A stretch of 64,000 nt of DNA, from assembly GCA_019414345.1 (NCBI GenBank), contig DXMF01000024.1, positions 1-64,000 on the forward strand, in the 5' to 3' direction. The translations under genes and the position numbers were made by a program. A model generated the notes under the pieces. That model ran no database searches. It saw nothing but the letters and a program-made list of their open reading frames with translations, and was not told where the DNA came from. Source of the stretch: Collinsella sp. (lineage in GTDB: Bacteria > Actinomycetota > Coriobacteriia > Coriobacteriales > Coriobacteriaceae). Shown one piece after another: positions 26,115 to 35,297 of the stretch (within the stretch, counting starts at the first letter, position 1; the number at the start of each line of letters is the position of its first letter).

Positions 26115-27091
26115 TGCGCGGATCATACAAGGTAATTATTCAAAATAACCGGGTTCAGTTTAAACTGACCATCAATAGAAATCTGACCATCATCCAAGGT
26201 AACAGTGCTACAGGCAAGACAACTCTGCTTGATATGGTGGCAGCTCACGAAGAGCTTGGGGCACAAAGCGGCGTAACAGTAAGTTGCAAAGTGCCCTGTA
26301 AAACAATATCTGGAAAATATTGGCGTAGAGATCTCCAAGAGATTTCCAGCAGTATTGTTTTTATTGATGAGGGCAATACTTTTGTTCGATCAAGAGAATT
26401 TGCCCATGAAGCAAAGCGTAGCTCAAACTACTACGTAATTGTCGCCAGAGAGTCACTGCGCCAACTGCCCTATAGCGTTGATGAAATCTACGGTCTTAAG
26501 AACACCAACCGAACCACAACGAAGTATCCCGTTTACTCTCGTGTCTACACCTCTACATATCGTATTTACGGTGATACTGATTTTAGAGGCGAGAGGCCCG
26601 AGCTTGTCATTGTCGAGGACACAAATTCGGGCTACGAATTCTTCAGTTTGCTATGCAAAAAGAGCAGCATTAAATGCATCAGCGCGGGAGGAAAATCAAA
26701 TATTTGCAACTGCATTATGGACGCACCGGAAAACGACATCCTCGTGATTGCCGACGGCGCCGCCTTTGGACCAGAAATTGCGGAAGTAGCTGCTCTATTG
26801 CGCCGAAAGAACATCAAGCTATTCCTACCGGAATCGTTTGAATGGCTCGTGTTGAAGTCGGGATTATTCAACAGCAAACACATTAAGGACATGCTGCTTA
26901 ACCCCGCTGAACATATCGAAAGCTCAAAGTTCTTTAGCTGGGAGAGGTTCTTTACTGCAGAACTCATCGAATGCTCACGAGACACACGTTTTCGATATGA
27001 CAAGAGCTGCATGAACGAGGAGTACTTGAACCCCACCGCCCTTGCAGCTCTTGAGGATACTTTGCCGGAACTTGGCATTACTTCGCACTAA
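26114..27091 (+). CDS. P-loop ATPase partner of DUF4869, with possible TOPRIM-like C-terminus
   Basis: 325 residues. Walker A is IIQGNSATGKTTLLDMV (about 30-46); IVFIDEGNTF (about 80) looks like Walker B. A second region around 160-250 has VIVEDTNSGYEFF, a Gly-rich ISAGGKSN and ILVIADGAAFGPEI, which resembles the spacing of the acidic motifs of TOPRIM or OLD-type nucleases but lacks the full DxD. Relatives are sometimes labelled translation initiation factor 2, which the sequence does not support. Start ATG with GGGAG upstream, coupled to DUF4869. Its stop overlaps that of the convergent glycosyltransferase gene by three bases. Confidence 0.65.
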   Translation: MRGSYKVIIQNNRVQFKLTINRNLTIIQGNSATGKTTLLDMVAAHEELGAQSGVTVSCKVPCKTISGKYWRRDLQEISSSIVFIDEGNTFVRSREFAHEAKRSSNYYVIVARESLRQLPYSVDEIYGLKNTNRTTTKYPVYSRVYTSTYRIYGDTDFRGERPELVIVEDTNSGYEFFSLLCKKSSIKCISAGGKSNICNCIMDAPENDILVIADGAAFGPEIAEVAALLRRKNIKLFLPESFEWLVLKSGLFNSKHIKDMLLNPAEHIESSKFFSWERFFTAELIECSRDTRFRYDKSCMNEEYLNPTALAALEDTLPELGITSH

Positions 27092-29574
27092 AACGAGAAG
27101 TACTCACTGTCGGAGGATAGGTTCGGTCCGAGCCACGGGTCACCATCGAGGAAGAGCTCCGGCCAGCGTTGCATGAACAGAGCTTGCTCGCGTTTCCAGC
27201 GGCGCAGCTTTTCCTCGTTAGCCTCTTCCCTGCCGCGCGAGGTGAACTCGTAGTGGTACAGCTCGGCATAGGGCGTAAAGATGGTGCGGTAGCCCGCCTC
27301 CCACACGCGCAGGCAAAAGTCTGCGTCGTTAAAGCCGACGGCGAATTCCTCGTTGTAGCCCCCGACCTGCTCAAATACGTCACGTCGCACCATCTGGCAG
27401 GCGCCCGTTACGGCGCTAAAGTTGCCCGGACGCACAGCACGGGCAAGATAGCCCTCGCGCTTTACCGAGAAGTCTTGGTTGGCATGGGCAAGTGCGCCGC
27501 GCACACCGACCAAAATGCCAGCGTGCTGCACCAGGTGGTCGGCAAAATAGAGCTTGGCACCCACCACGCCCGCATCGGGACGTTGCAGACAACCCATCAT
27601 CTCTTCGATAAAGTCGGGGCTAATGACCTCGGTATCGTTGTTGAGCAGCAGCAGGTAGTCGCCCTTGGCGTGCTCCACACCAAAATTGATGATCTGAGAG
27701 TAATTAAACTCGCCCGGCCAGTACACAACGCGCGCGATGCCCTTGCCTTCTGATGCTGAAGCCACGCGTTCCGGCAGGGTTTCGTAATACGCAAACGTAT
27801 CCGGGGCTTCGCTGTTGTTCTCCACCAAGACGATCTCATAGTTGGCATACGTGGCCTTCTGGGCAATCGACATCACACAGGCATCGAGCGTCTCAACGTG
27901 GTCCTTGGTGGGAATCACAATGCTCACCAGCGGCGCAGGCTCCGGCAGCGCATAGCGCATGCGATAGACAAACGGCGTCTCGGTCTCCTCGACCGTTCCG
28001 CAAATGCCCAGCTCGTTAAAGTGACGCTGCAGCGCAAGGCGCCCGGCTTCAATGGCATACGGCTTGCTATCGGCAGAGCCATCGGCGGTCGACCCCGGAT
28101 GAACGCGCCAGTGATACAGCACGTGCGCAACATGCTCAAACCGCGCGCCCGCCGCAAGGCAGCGAAGCGTCAGGTCGTAGTCCTGGGCGCCCGCAACGTC
28201 TTCTGGGGACATGCCAATACGATCGATAAGCGCCTTCTCCACCATCAGGAAATGCGTCACGCAGTTATGGCTATAGAGCAGGTCAACGTTGAGTTTGGTC
28301 TTAAAGACCGGCTGGCCCCACTCCCCCGTTTTCTGGAACATGTCCTCGTCGCAGAACAGGACTTGGGGACGCTCGCCCTCGGCAGCCTTGTTCAGCGCGG
28401 AAACATACTGGAATAACGCGTCCGGTTCCAGAATGTCGTCATGGTCCAAGAACGCGATGTAGTCTCCAGTCGCCTGCTGAATACCAGCGTTGGTGTTGAG
28501 CACAATGCCGCCGTTGCCAGGCAGCTCAATACGACAAACCCGCTCGTCATTGGCGGCAGCCGCAAGATTGGCCACCGCATCCCATTCGGGCGAGGCGTCC
28601 ATAAGCAGCAATTCCCAGTTGTCATAGCTCTGGGCTAGCACCGAGTCCAGCAGCTCGCGCAGGTAGACCCGATCTGTCTTGTAGCACGGCACCACAATGC
28701 TCACGAGCGGTCTATAGGCAAAGGCCGCCGAAGCGACACGCTGGCACGCCAAATCGGCCGGCTTTGCGCGATACCGCTCAAACCAACGTCGATAAGCTGC
28801 GTCGTCTGCACGCGCGTCCTTCATGCGGTTCCAACTGTCGTCGACCATGCCGTTGTACAGGCGACCATCCATGGCGCAAAAACCGCTCTGAATCTGCTCT
28901 GTGGGATCACTCGCAATCGCGACAAAATCCCGTATATCCTGAGGCATCTCTACGCTCAGATACGTTTTATTGACGCGGCAACCGTTGCGCTGCGGCACAT
29001 CGCCCTGCGATTCAAACACATGCACGGTGGCATCGATGACATTCATATGCGCATCGAAGATCTGGAGCTCAGGTGCGCACTGGAGGTCTCCAGCCCAGGT
29101 AACCTCATAGCGCCACACCGCGCCGGCGTCTGCCGGTAAATAACGAACGGCATCGATCTCATAGCGACCGCAGCACTCGCTGCGCTGTGCATCGCGAACA
29201 AGCGCACACATCGCAGGCTTTGCTTTGTAGTTAATCTTGGATTCCAGCTTGGCCACGCGGCTATCGAGGCGAATGGCGCCAAGCTTTTGGCCACCGGACA
29301 CAAATGCAGCGTCGATCGCAGAGCCATCCAAAAACGGAAGCACCAAGACAGCGAGCTCGCGCTCGTAATCGGAAACGGAAGGGCAAAGCGCCAGCACACG
29401 GCCATGATCGACTGGGAACACCAGCGACGGCACACAAGAACCGCTCGTTGTCGCATGGGCAAACGCCTGAGAACCCTCCCGCTCGATAAGCGCGGCGACA
29501 TCCTGACCGGCAAAACGAAGCAGCACAAACAGACGGCCCTGACTGCGGCAAAGTGCCAAACGCTTGATACTCAT
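27088..29574 (-). CDS. Large protein with two family 2 glycosyltransferase domains
   Basis: 828 residues. The first 285 residues have no family I recognise. Domain A (about 290-510) begins VSIVVPCYKTDRVYL and has IAFLDHDDILEPDAL; domain B (about 535-800) begins VSIVIPTKDHVETLD and has YLLLLNNDTEVISPDF. Both carry the acidic metal-binding motif, so both may be active, as in rhamnan or O-antigen polymerising enzymes that add two linkages. Its ATG directly abuts the stop of the next gene upstream, so it is the last gene of a minus-strand operon of five GTs. Codon use is GC-rich, unlike the island to its left. Confidence 0.88.
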   Translation of the reverse strand: MSIKRLALCRSQGRLFVLLRFAGQDVAALIEREGSQAFAHATTSGSCVPSLVFPVDHGRVLALCPSVSDYERELAVLVLPFLDGSAIDAAFVSGGQKLGAIRLDSRVAKLESKINYKAKPAMCALVRDAQRSECCGRYEIDAVRYLPADAGAVWRYEVTWAGDLQCAPELQIFDAHMNVIDATVHVFESQGDVPQRNGCRVNKTYLSVEMPQDIRDFVAIASDPTEQIQSGFCAMDGRLYNGMVDDSWNRMKDARADDAAYRRWFERYRAKPADLACQRVASAAFAYRPLVSIVVPCYKTDRVYLRELLDSVLAQSYDNWELLLMDASPEWDAVANLAAAANDERVCRIELPGNGGIVLNTNAGIQQATGDYIAFLDHDDILEPDALFQYVSALNKAAEGERPQVLFCDEDMFQKTGEWGQPVFKTKLNVDLLYSHNCVTHFLMVEKALIDRIGMSPEDVAGAQDYDLTLRCLAAGARFEHVAHVLYHWRVHPGSTADGSADSKPYAIEAGRLALQRHFNELGICGTVEETETPFVYRMRYALPEPAPLVSIVIPTKDHVETLDACVMSIAQKATYANYEIVLVENNSEAPDTFAYYETLPERVASASEGKGIARVVYWPGEFNYSQIINFGVEHAKGDYLLLLNNDTEVISPDFIEEMMGCLQRPDAGVVGAKLYFADHLVQHAGILVGVRGALAHANQDFSVKREGYLARAVRPGNFSAVTGACQMVRRDVFEQVGGYNEEFAVGFNDADFCLRVWEAGYRTIFTPYAELYHYEFTSRGREEANEEKLRRWKREQALFMQRWPELFLDGDPWLGPNLSSDSEYFSF

Positions 29575-30642
29575 CTACACTTCTCGCTTTCCAAGGGCGT
29601 TCGCTGCCATGCGTTTGCAGGCACCCAGGCGCCCAAACCTCAAGACGTCGTAATCGAACATGAGCTTTTTGCACGCACGGGCATTGGGGGCATTGCTGGT
29701 AAGCGCTGCACGCACCATAGCAGCAACAGAAGGAGCGCATTGCGCGAGCGCAGTATCGCTGCCCACGGCAGAGCCGGCAAGCGCCGTGGCAACGGCAGCA
29801 AACACCTTGCCGCAGTCCGTACCCAACAGCCTGAGCGCATCGTACAGCACCAGATCGCACAGGAAATATGCCAGGTCATCGGCATGCTGGGCATCGAGAC
29901 CATCGCGCTGCCAGTCAGCCAGCACCGCGGAGTAAATCTTCACGTGCTCTAGCAGGCGCGTCTCGTCGTCATAGCGCATGATGTCCATGAGCGAGCCCTT
30001 GCGCGCCACACGGTAGTCATACAGCTTGTTCGAGATAAGCGAAGTCTTGCACGAACGACCGTACACGGCAAAATCGAAGACCTGGTCCTCGCCATACTTA
30101 ACGGTTTCGTCGAACACGATCCCGTTGCCCAGCAAAAACTCACGCTTGCAGGCGGTGCGCCATGCAAAGGGGCGAGACGCTTCCTTAAACAGCAGGTCGG
30201 TGCTATAGCCCTCAAATGACACATCGCGCGGGCTCAGCACATAGTTAAGCCACGGATACCCTGCCTCCAGCGGATACGGGTTCGCGCCAAAGGTCAAAAC
30301 GTCGCAGTCCTCGCGCTCAAAGGCATCGACGATCACGCGGCATGCATCGGGCGTAAAGCGGTCGTCGGAATCCAAAAACGCGACGATAGGAGCCGAGGAC
30401 GCAGCGATACCCGCGTTACGGGCGCTCGACAAACCACCGTTGGGTTTATCAATCAGCGTAAAGCGCGCGTCCTTTTCGCAATAGGCAGCGGCGATGTCGC
30501 GCGACCCATCCGGCGAGCCATCGTTAACCAGCACACCTTCCCAACCGGGCATATCCTGCGCGAGTAGGGAGTCCAGGCACCATGCCAGGCAATCCTCCAC
30601 CTTGTAGATGGGAACGACAACGGAAATCTTGGGGGTAACCAT
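29575..30642 (-). CDS. Family 2 glycosyltransferase
   Basis: About 355 residues. GT-A core: ISVVVPIYKVEDCLAWCLDS at the N-terminus, the NDGSPDGS loop and VAFLDSDDRFTPDA with the metal-binding Asp residues. The C-terminal half is the helical extension usual in capsule/teichoic GT2 enzymes. The ATG at 30642 is preferred because GGAG lies nine bases upstream; a GTG two codons earlier is too close to it. It sits 12 bases after the 30655 gene and abuts the 828-residue GT gene. The donor sugar cannot be deduced. Confidence 0.85.
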   Translation of the reverse strand: MVTPKISVVVPIYKVEDCLAWCLDSLLAQDMPGWEGVLVNDGSPDGSRDIAAAYCEKDARFTLIDKPNGGLSSARNAGIAASSAPIVAFLDSDDRFTPDACRVIVDAFEREDCDVLTFGANPYPLEAGYPWLNYVLSPRDVSFEGYSTDLLFKEASRPFAWRTACKREFLLGNGIVFDETVKYGEDQVFDFAVYGRSCKTSLISNKLYDYRVARKGSLMDIMRYDDETRLLEHVKIYSAVLADWQRDGLDAQHADDLAYFLCDLVLYDALRLLGTDCGKVFAAVATALAGSAVGSDTALAQCAPSVAAMVRAALTSNAPNARACKKLMFDYDVLRFGRLGACKRMAANALGKREV

Positions 30643-30654
30643 AATCACGCGCTC

Positions 30655-31773
30655 CTACTGTGCGGCCGGAACGTCATCAGGGTGCGGGTTGTCACCGTAA
30701 GTGCGCTGATACGTCAGCACGCGCCAGACCAGCGGCAGGCCGCCGATCTTAAAGTAGTGCTTAAACGTATTGAGCTTGCCCGGCTTCTTAAAATCAAAGC
30801 GCGAATCGATATAGGCGCGGGGCGACTTGACCATCAGGCGCAAGTCGGTCTCGCCACGCGGATCAAACAGCGACAGATCAAAGCGACCGGCATCCCAGTC
30901 GGCCTTGAGCTCGGACGAGGCTTTCTTCCAAAACTGCTCGCGCAGTTCATCGACCAGGCGCTCATCATTCCAACGGTACGTATCGACCTTCATGCGCATT
31001 AAAATACCCTGAAGCTGAGCCTTAAGCTCGGGGCGTTCATCCAAAAAGCGCTGCATCTCGGCGTATTCGTCGCACACGCAAAATACCTTGTTGGGCGAAT
31101 TAACGGAGCTCTTCTCGTTATCCTGGCGATAGCACAAAATGGGGTCCGCAATAAACGCGGCACGCTCGGCGCAAGCCCAAACCTTAAAGTTAAAGCCTGC
31201 GTCCTGATACGAGGCACCCGGCGTGGGAAGGAACCGAATCTGATTGTCGTTGAGGAACTCGCGCCGATAGATAGCCGACCAAATGGAAGGTTTGCGGTAG
31301 AAGATGCCCGGGCGATCGACAGGGCGATACGCGGCGCCCGTCATATGCTCGTCGATGATCCCAAACAGCTCACGGCGCTCGCTGGGCGTGGACCAATACA
31401 GGTAAAAGTCGCCCTTCACCACATCGGCATGCTCAGCATCGGCCTTGGCGACCAGCTTTTGGAGCGAATCCTCAAACATAAAGTCGTCGGACTCAAGGAT
31501 GCCCACGTGCTCACCGCGCGCCATCTCCAGGCCGCGGTTCATCGAGTCGCCGTAGCCGCTGTTGGCTTTGTCGATCATCTTGACACGGGAGTCGCGCTCC
31601 ATGTACTCGCGGATAATCGCCGGCGAGCTGTCGGTCGACCCGTCGTTAATGCAGATGATCTCGATGTCCTTGAGCGTCTGAGTCACGGCAGAATCGAGGC
31701 ACTCGCGCAGGTAGCGTTCGACATTGCAAATGGGAACAAGCAGCGAAACTTTAGGGGTATCAGAGTTCTGCAA
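30655..31773 (-). CDS. Family 2 glycosyltransferase, paralogue of 32895
   Basis: 372 residues. VSLLVPICNVERYLRECLDS, the INDGSTDSSP loop, and GILESDDFMFEDSL show a standard GT2 core; FLPTPGASYQDAGFNFK and LCYRQDNEKSSVNS are conserved with the paralogue at 32895. The start is TTG, with AGGAGG five bases upstream. A 164-base stretch of the N-terminal half is almost identical to the paralogue. The 74 bases between it and the 31848 gene hold no visible terminator. Confidence 0.87.
   Translation of the reverse strand: MQNSDTPKVSLLVPICNVERYLRECLDSAVTQTLKDIEIICINDGSTDSSPAIIREYMERDSRVKMIDKANSGYGDSMNRGLEMARGEHVGILESDDFMFEDSLQKLVAKADAEHADVVKGDFYLYWSTPSERRELFGIIDEHMTGAAYRPVDRPGIFYRKPSIWSAIYRREFLNDNQIRFLPTPGASYQDAGFNFKVWACAERAAFIADPILCYRQDNEKSSVNSPNKVFCVCDEYAEMQRFLDERPELKAQLQGILMRMKVDTYRWNDERLVDELREQFWKKASSELKADWDAGRFDLSLFDPRGETDLRLMVKSPRAYIDSRFDFKKPGKLNTFKHYFKIGGLPLVWRVLTYQRTYGDNPHPDDVPAAQ
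31517..31680 (-). repeat. 164-base near-identical block, copy 1 of the GT2 paralogues
   Basis: Matches 33736-33899 with four differences counted by eye. It encodes the nucleotide-binding core, from about TLKDIEIICINDGSTD to the MARG segment before the acidic motif. Confidence 0.85.
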
Positions 31774-31847
31774 GAGAACCTCCTGTTGAATAGCGTGTAA
31801 CAGGGTTATTTTAGCAGCCGGGTTGCGGCGGGCGGCAGCGCTTGGAA

Positions 31848-32888
31848 TTATATAAAGCGCTCCAGGCAGGCTTTGAGACCGCGAGTCGAAAGATAGAACA
31901 GCGTGGCATCTGCCATCGAAACGCCCGGGGTCGCCGCAACGAGCTTGTGGGCAACACGGCGAACGGCGCCCTTAGCAGGCATATCCGCCCACTCCGTTCC
32001 CAAAAACGTCGTGAGGTCCATGTTGACGCGAGCCGCCACGCGATGGAAGTCATCGGAATCCAAGCGCGCCAAATCAAACACGATAAGGTCCAGGAACCAG
32101 GTGATCAGCTCGCCGGGACACAGGTCCATAAGACCGTAGCCCGCCCAGTCCTCCAAGACCTCCTCGAGCATTCTCATATGGGCATCGAGCTTTTTGGCGC
32201 GAGCCTCGACACTGTTGAACTCGTGCGTCGCCGATTCGCTCTCCATCACGTAGTGGTAGAACTTGTCCGGCATGACGACGGTCCTGTGGGCAAGCGCATA
32301 AGCCGCAAATTGGAAGACGACGTCCTCGCCCAAAGCCAAACCGGGGGCGAAGCGAATGCCTTCGCGATTGAGCAGCTCGCGCGAAAAAGCCGCACGGCAG
32401 GCATAGGGCTGCGTATTCGAATGGAACAGCAGTTGGGGATCACGGGCGCCGAAGGTACCAGCTTTGGGGCTCATGAGTTGCTGGACGCGTTTGGGGGCAG
32501 CATCGGCAGGTTCACAGGCGCCGCCAAAAACGGCGGCCTCGGCATCCGCAGACTCCATGGCATGCAGCACGCGCTCGACCGTCTGGGCATCGATGTAATC
32601 GTCGGCGTCCACAAAAAAGACGGTCTCGCCCTCGGCGGCATCGATACCCGCATTTCGAGCACACGAGACGCCCGCGTTTTCCTGGTCAATCACCAGTACG
32701 CGATCGTCGGCCTGCGCGATCTGACGCAACACGTTCAACGAATCATCAGTCGAACCGTCGTTGACGCAGACAACCTGAATCGAGCGCTCGGACTGGGCCA
32801 ACAGCGAATCGAGGCATCGCTGAATGGAGCGCGACGAATTGTAGACGGGAACGACAATGGTCGCTTTGGGGGTCAAAGTCTCTCCCAT
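31848..32888 (-). CDS. Family 2 glycosyltransferase
   Basis: 346 residues. ATIVVPVYNSSRSIQRCLDS, VCVNDGSTDDS and VFFVDADDYIDAQTV define the GT2 catalytic core. It is flanked by the two paralogous GT2 genes yet clearly differs from both, so the order paralogue-this-paralogue suggests a duplication spanning it or conversion between the outer copies. ATG start with GGGGATAGG upstream. It lies six bases after the 32895 gene and is surely co-transcribed. Confidence 0.85.
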   Translation of the reverse strand: MGETLTPKATIVVPVYNSSRSIQRCLDSLLAQSERSIQVVCVNDGSTDDSLNVLRQIAQADDRVLVIDQENAGVSCARNAGIDAAEGETVFFVDADDYIDAQTVERVLHAMESADAEAAVFGGACEPADAAPKRVQQLMSPKAGTFGARDPQLLFHSNTQPYACRAAFSRELLNREGIRFAPGLALGEDVVFQFAAYALAHRTVVMPDKFYHYVMESESATHEFNSVEARAKKLDAHMRMLEEVLEDWAGYGLMDLCPGELITWFLDLIVFDLARLDSDDFHRVAARVNMDLTTFLGTEWADMPAKGAVRRVAHKLVAATPGVSMADATLFYLSTRGLKACLERFI

Positions 32889-32894
32889 GTCGAC

Positions 32895-33998
32895 CTATCC
32901 CCTCAGCGATTCGATGAGGAAGGCAGCGACCACGCCTGGGCCTCCAACCGAGGCGTAATACTTAGCACGCCCCAAGGCACCATCCGTCGCAAAACTCGGA
33001 TGCTCGTCAACCCAGCCCTCAGGATCTTTGAGGATGGCAGCGAGATTTGCGCGCTTCCACGGCTTGAGGTCGTCAAGCGAAAAGTCCCCGGCGTCCAAGG
33101 CCGCTTGGAACTCCTTGGCCATCTGAACCAGGAACTCCTTATAGAACTTAGGCGCCAGGCGCACGTAGTTCCACATGTACGAATCGTACTTAATGAGCTG
33201 ATTGAACTTGAGCATGCGCGCGACATCGCCGCTTACGTGGTCGCGGGCATAATCCTCACGAATCCAACGCTCAATCTCGGCATACTCGGTATTGACGCAA
33301 AAGACCTTAGCCGAAGAATTGACCGAGGAGTTCTCGTTGTCCTGACGATACGAAAGCACGGCATCGTGCAGGTAAACGGCCTTGTCGGCGCAGGCAATCA
33401 CCTTAAAGGCAAACGACGTGTCCTGAAAGGATGCTCCCGGAGTCGGCAAGAACTTGATGCCGTTGCGCTCAAGAAAATCGCGACGGTACACAGCCGACCA
33501 AATCGACGGCTTTTGCTTAAAGAACTGTGTCGTATCGCTCGGGTGCACCGGCTTGCCGCAATCCCGAGGTCTAAACATCTCGTGTAGCGAACGGCGCTCC
33601 TCGGGCTTAGACCAGTAGAAATCAAAGTTCGCCTTCGCAAAGTCGGCATTATTGGTATCGGCGGCCGAGACAAGCTTTTCGAGTGCGTCGGACGCCATAA
33701 AGTCATCGGACTCCAAGATACCAACGTACTTGCCACGCGCCATCTCCAGACCGTGGTTCATCGAGTCGCCGTAGCCGCTGTTGGCTTTGTCAATCATCTT
33801 GACACGGGAGTCGCGCTCCATGTACTCGCGGATAATCGCCGGCGAGTTGTCGGTCGACCCGTCGTTAATGCAGATGATCTCGATGTCCTTGAGCGTCTGC
33901 GCCAGGGCGGAATCGAGACACTCGCGCAGGTAGCGCTGAACATTGTAAATGGGAATAAGCAGCGACAGAACAGGGCTGCCAGAGGCGTTAGTAGACAA
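32895..33998 (-). CDS. Family 2 glycosyltransferase, first gene of the GT operon
   Basis: 367 residues. LSLLIPIYNVQRYLRECLDS, INDGSTDNSP and GILESDDFMASDAL show the GT2 core; the C-terminal half shares FLPTPGASFQDTSFAFK and SYRQDNENSSVNS with the 30655 paralogue. TTG start with AAGGAG about five bases before it. It opens the five-gene minus-strand run 33998-27088, which presumably makes one cell-wall or capsular polysaccharide. Divergent from the GlfT2-like gene across 256 bases with no other feature. Confidence 0.87.
   Translation of the reverse strand: MSTNASGSPVLSLLIPIYNVQRYLRECLDSALAQTLKDIEIICINDGSTDNSPAIIREYMERDSRVKMIDKANSGYGDSMNHGLEMARGKYVGILESDDFMASDALEKLVSAADTNNADFAKANFDFYWSKPEERRSLHEMFRPRDCGKPVHPSDTTQFFKQKPSIWSAVYRRDFLERNGIKFLPTPGASFQDTSFAFKVIACADKAVYLHDAVLSYRQDNENSSVNSSAKVFCVNTEYAEIERWIREDYARDHVSGDVARMLKFNQLIKYDSYMWNYVRLAPKFYKEFLVQMAKEFQAALDAGDFSLDDLKPWKRANLAAILKDPEGWVDEHPSFATDGALGRAKYYASVGGPGVVAAFLIESLRG
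33736..33899 (-). repeat. 164-base near-identical block, copy 2 of the GT2 paralogues
   Basis: Partner of 31517-31680, offset 2219 bases. Confidence 0.85.
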
Positions 33999-34254
33999 AT
34001 GTGCTCCTTAGGAAATACCTGTCGTTTCATGGTATCAAAGGGTCAGCGCGCCAGCGGGCGTTTATATAATCTATGGAGCCTCTTGCGGGCAAAGCAGCCC
34101 CACGTCATGCGGCGGGCCCATGGCAGGTTCCTGCGTTTTATTCAAAGCTTGCCACCAAGGTGCGCCGAGCCTTTACAATAGGACAGTCCCAAGGACGTAT
34201 TCGATAGCTTCCGCGCTGCACTCGCCCGCCGCGCGTGAAAGGATATATTGCCCC

Positions 34255-35274
34255 ATGCCTTCAACCCTTCCCGCTCCCATCGATAAGCTCGCCATTGTCG
34301 TCGTTACGTACAAGCGCCAGGAACTCCTGGCCAACTTGTTCGACTCCATGACCGAGCTCACGGCAACGCCCTGGCGCATCGTGATTGTCGATAACGAGAA
34401 TTCGCGCGAGACCGAGGCCATGTGCTCCGCATTCAACGAGCGCCTGGCCAACCTGTGGGGCATCGACACCGAGCAACCCGACGCGCAGGGCGGCACCGAC
34501 CGTGTCATCTACGCCCCGCAGCTCGAAAACGGCGGCGGTGCGGGCGGCTTCTCCGCCGGCACCAGATGCGCCTACGACCTGGGCGCTCAGTGGTTCTGGG
34601 TGATGGACGACGATGTGCTCGTCATCCCCGAAGGCATCGAGCGTCTTGCCAAGTGGACCGACCGCTACGACGTCATCCAGGGTTCGCGCCTGGACTTTGA
34701 CGGCGGCGCCTTCTTTTGGCAATACCAACTCATCCTTTCGCTCGGCATTCCCAACCCTGTCGCCAAGTGGGACCTGGGACCCGAGGGCTACCGCGCCATG
34801 AACCAGCTATGCTTTGAGGGCGGCATGTTCTCGCGCCGCGTGGTCGACAAGATTGGCCTGCCCGACGCGCGCTTCTTTATCTACGGCGACGATGCCTGCT
34901 ATGGCTACGTGGCCAGCCAGCACTTCCCCGCCGCCGTTGTTGCCGACGTGGTGCTTAAGCGCGCCCGCGCCGTCTCTAACTGGGATATCGCCGGCAAGCG
35001 CCAGCTCAACTCTACGAGCGACACCAACCGCTACTACATCATGCGCAACCGAGGCTTCCTCGCTCGCTATATGCAGATCTACGGTGACTACCACCCCATG
35101 CTGTTCCGCCTGGGCAATGCCGCGACCTTCTGCAAGGAATTCATTCGCCTGGCTGCGGTCGATAAGTGCTTTAAGACCGGCATTCCGGCGCTGTGCCGCG
35201 GCATGAAGGACGCCCGCAAGATCGTCAAGGACCCCAACTGGAAGCCCATGCCGCCCATGAAGGACACCGAGTAA
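34255..35274 (+). CDS. Family 2 glycosyltransferase, galactofuranosyltransferase (GlfT2)-like
   Basis: 339 residues. LAIVVVTYKRQELLANLFDS at the N-terminus, NGGGAGGFSAGTR, then WFWVMDDDVLVIPEGIERL with the triple Asp typical of GlfT2-type galactofuranosyltransferases, and FFIYGDDACYGYV for the acceptor/base region. Expected to add galactofuranose or a related sugar to the polysaccharide built by the opposite-strand operon. The ATG at 34255 is chosen because the catalytic fold begins 13 codons later; AAAGGA is a rather distant ribosome site. The frame stays open 45 codons upstream but that part looks non-coding. Confidence 0.82.
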   Translation: MPSTLPAPIDKLAIVVVTYKRQELLANLFDSMTELTATPWRIVIVDNENSRETEAMCSAFNERLANLWGIDTEQPDAQGGTDRVIYAPQLENGGGAGGFSAGTRCAYDLGAQWFWVMDDDVLVIPEGIERLAKWTDRYDVIQGSRLDFDGGAFFWQYQLILSLGIPNPVAKWDLGPEGYRAMNQLCFEGGMFSRRVVDKIGLPDARFFIYGDDACYGYVASQHFPAAVVADVVLKRARAVSNWDIAGKRQLNSTSDTNRYYIMRNRGFLARYMQIYGDYHPMLFRLGNAATFCKEFIRLAAVDKCFKTGIPALCRGMKDARKIVKDPNWKPMPPMKDTE

Positions 35275-35297
35275 CGGAGCCGAAAACACCTCGGCGC

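Noticed and set aside
31842..33587. 581-codon plus-strand frame opposite two GT2 genes
   Set aside because: Spans two unambiguous glycosyltransferase genes on the other strand.
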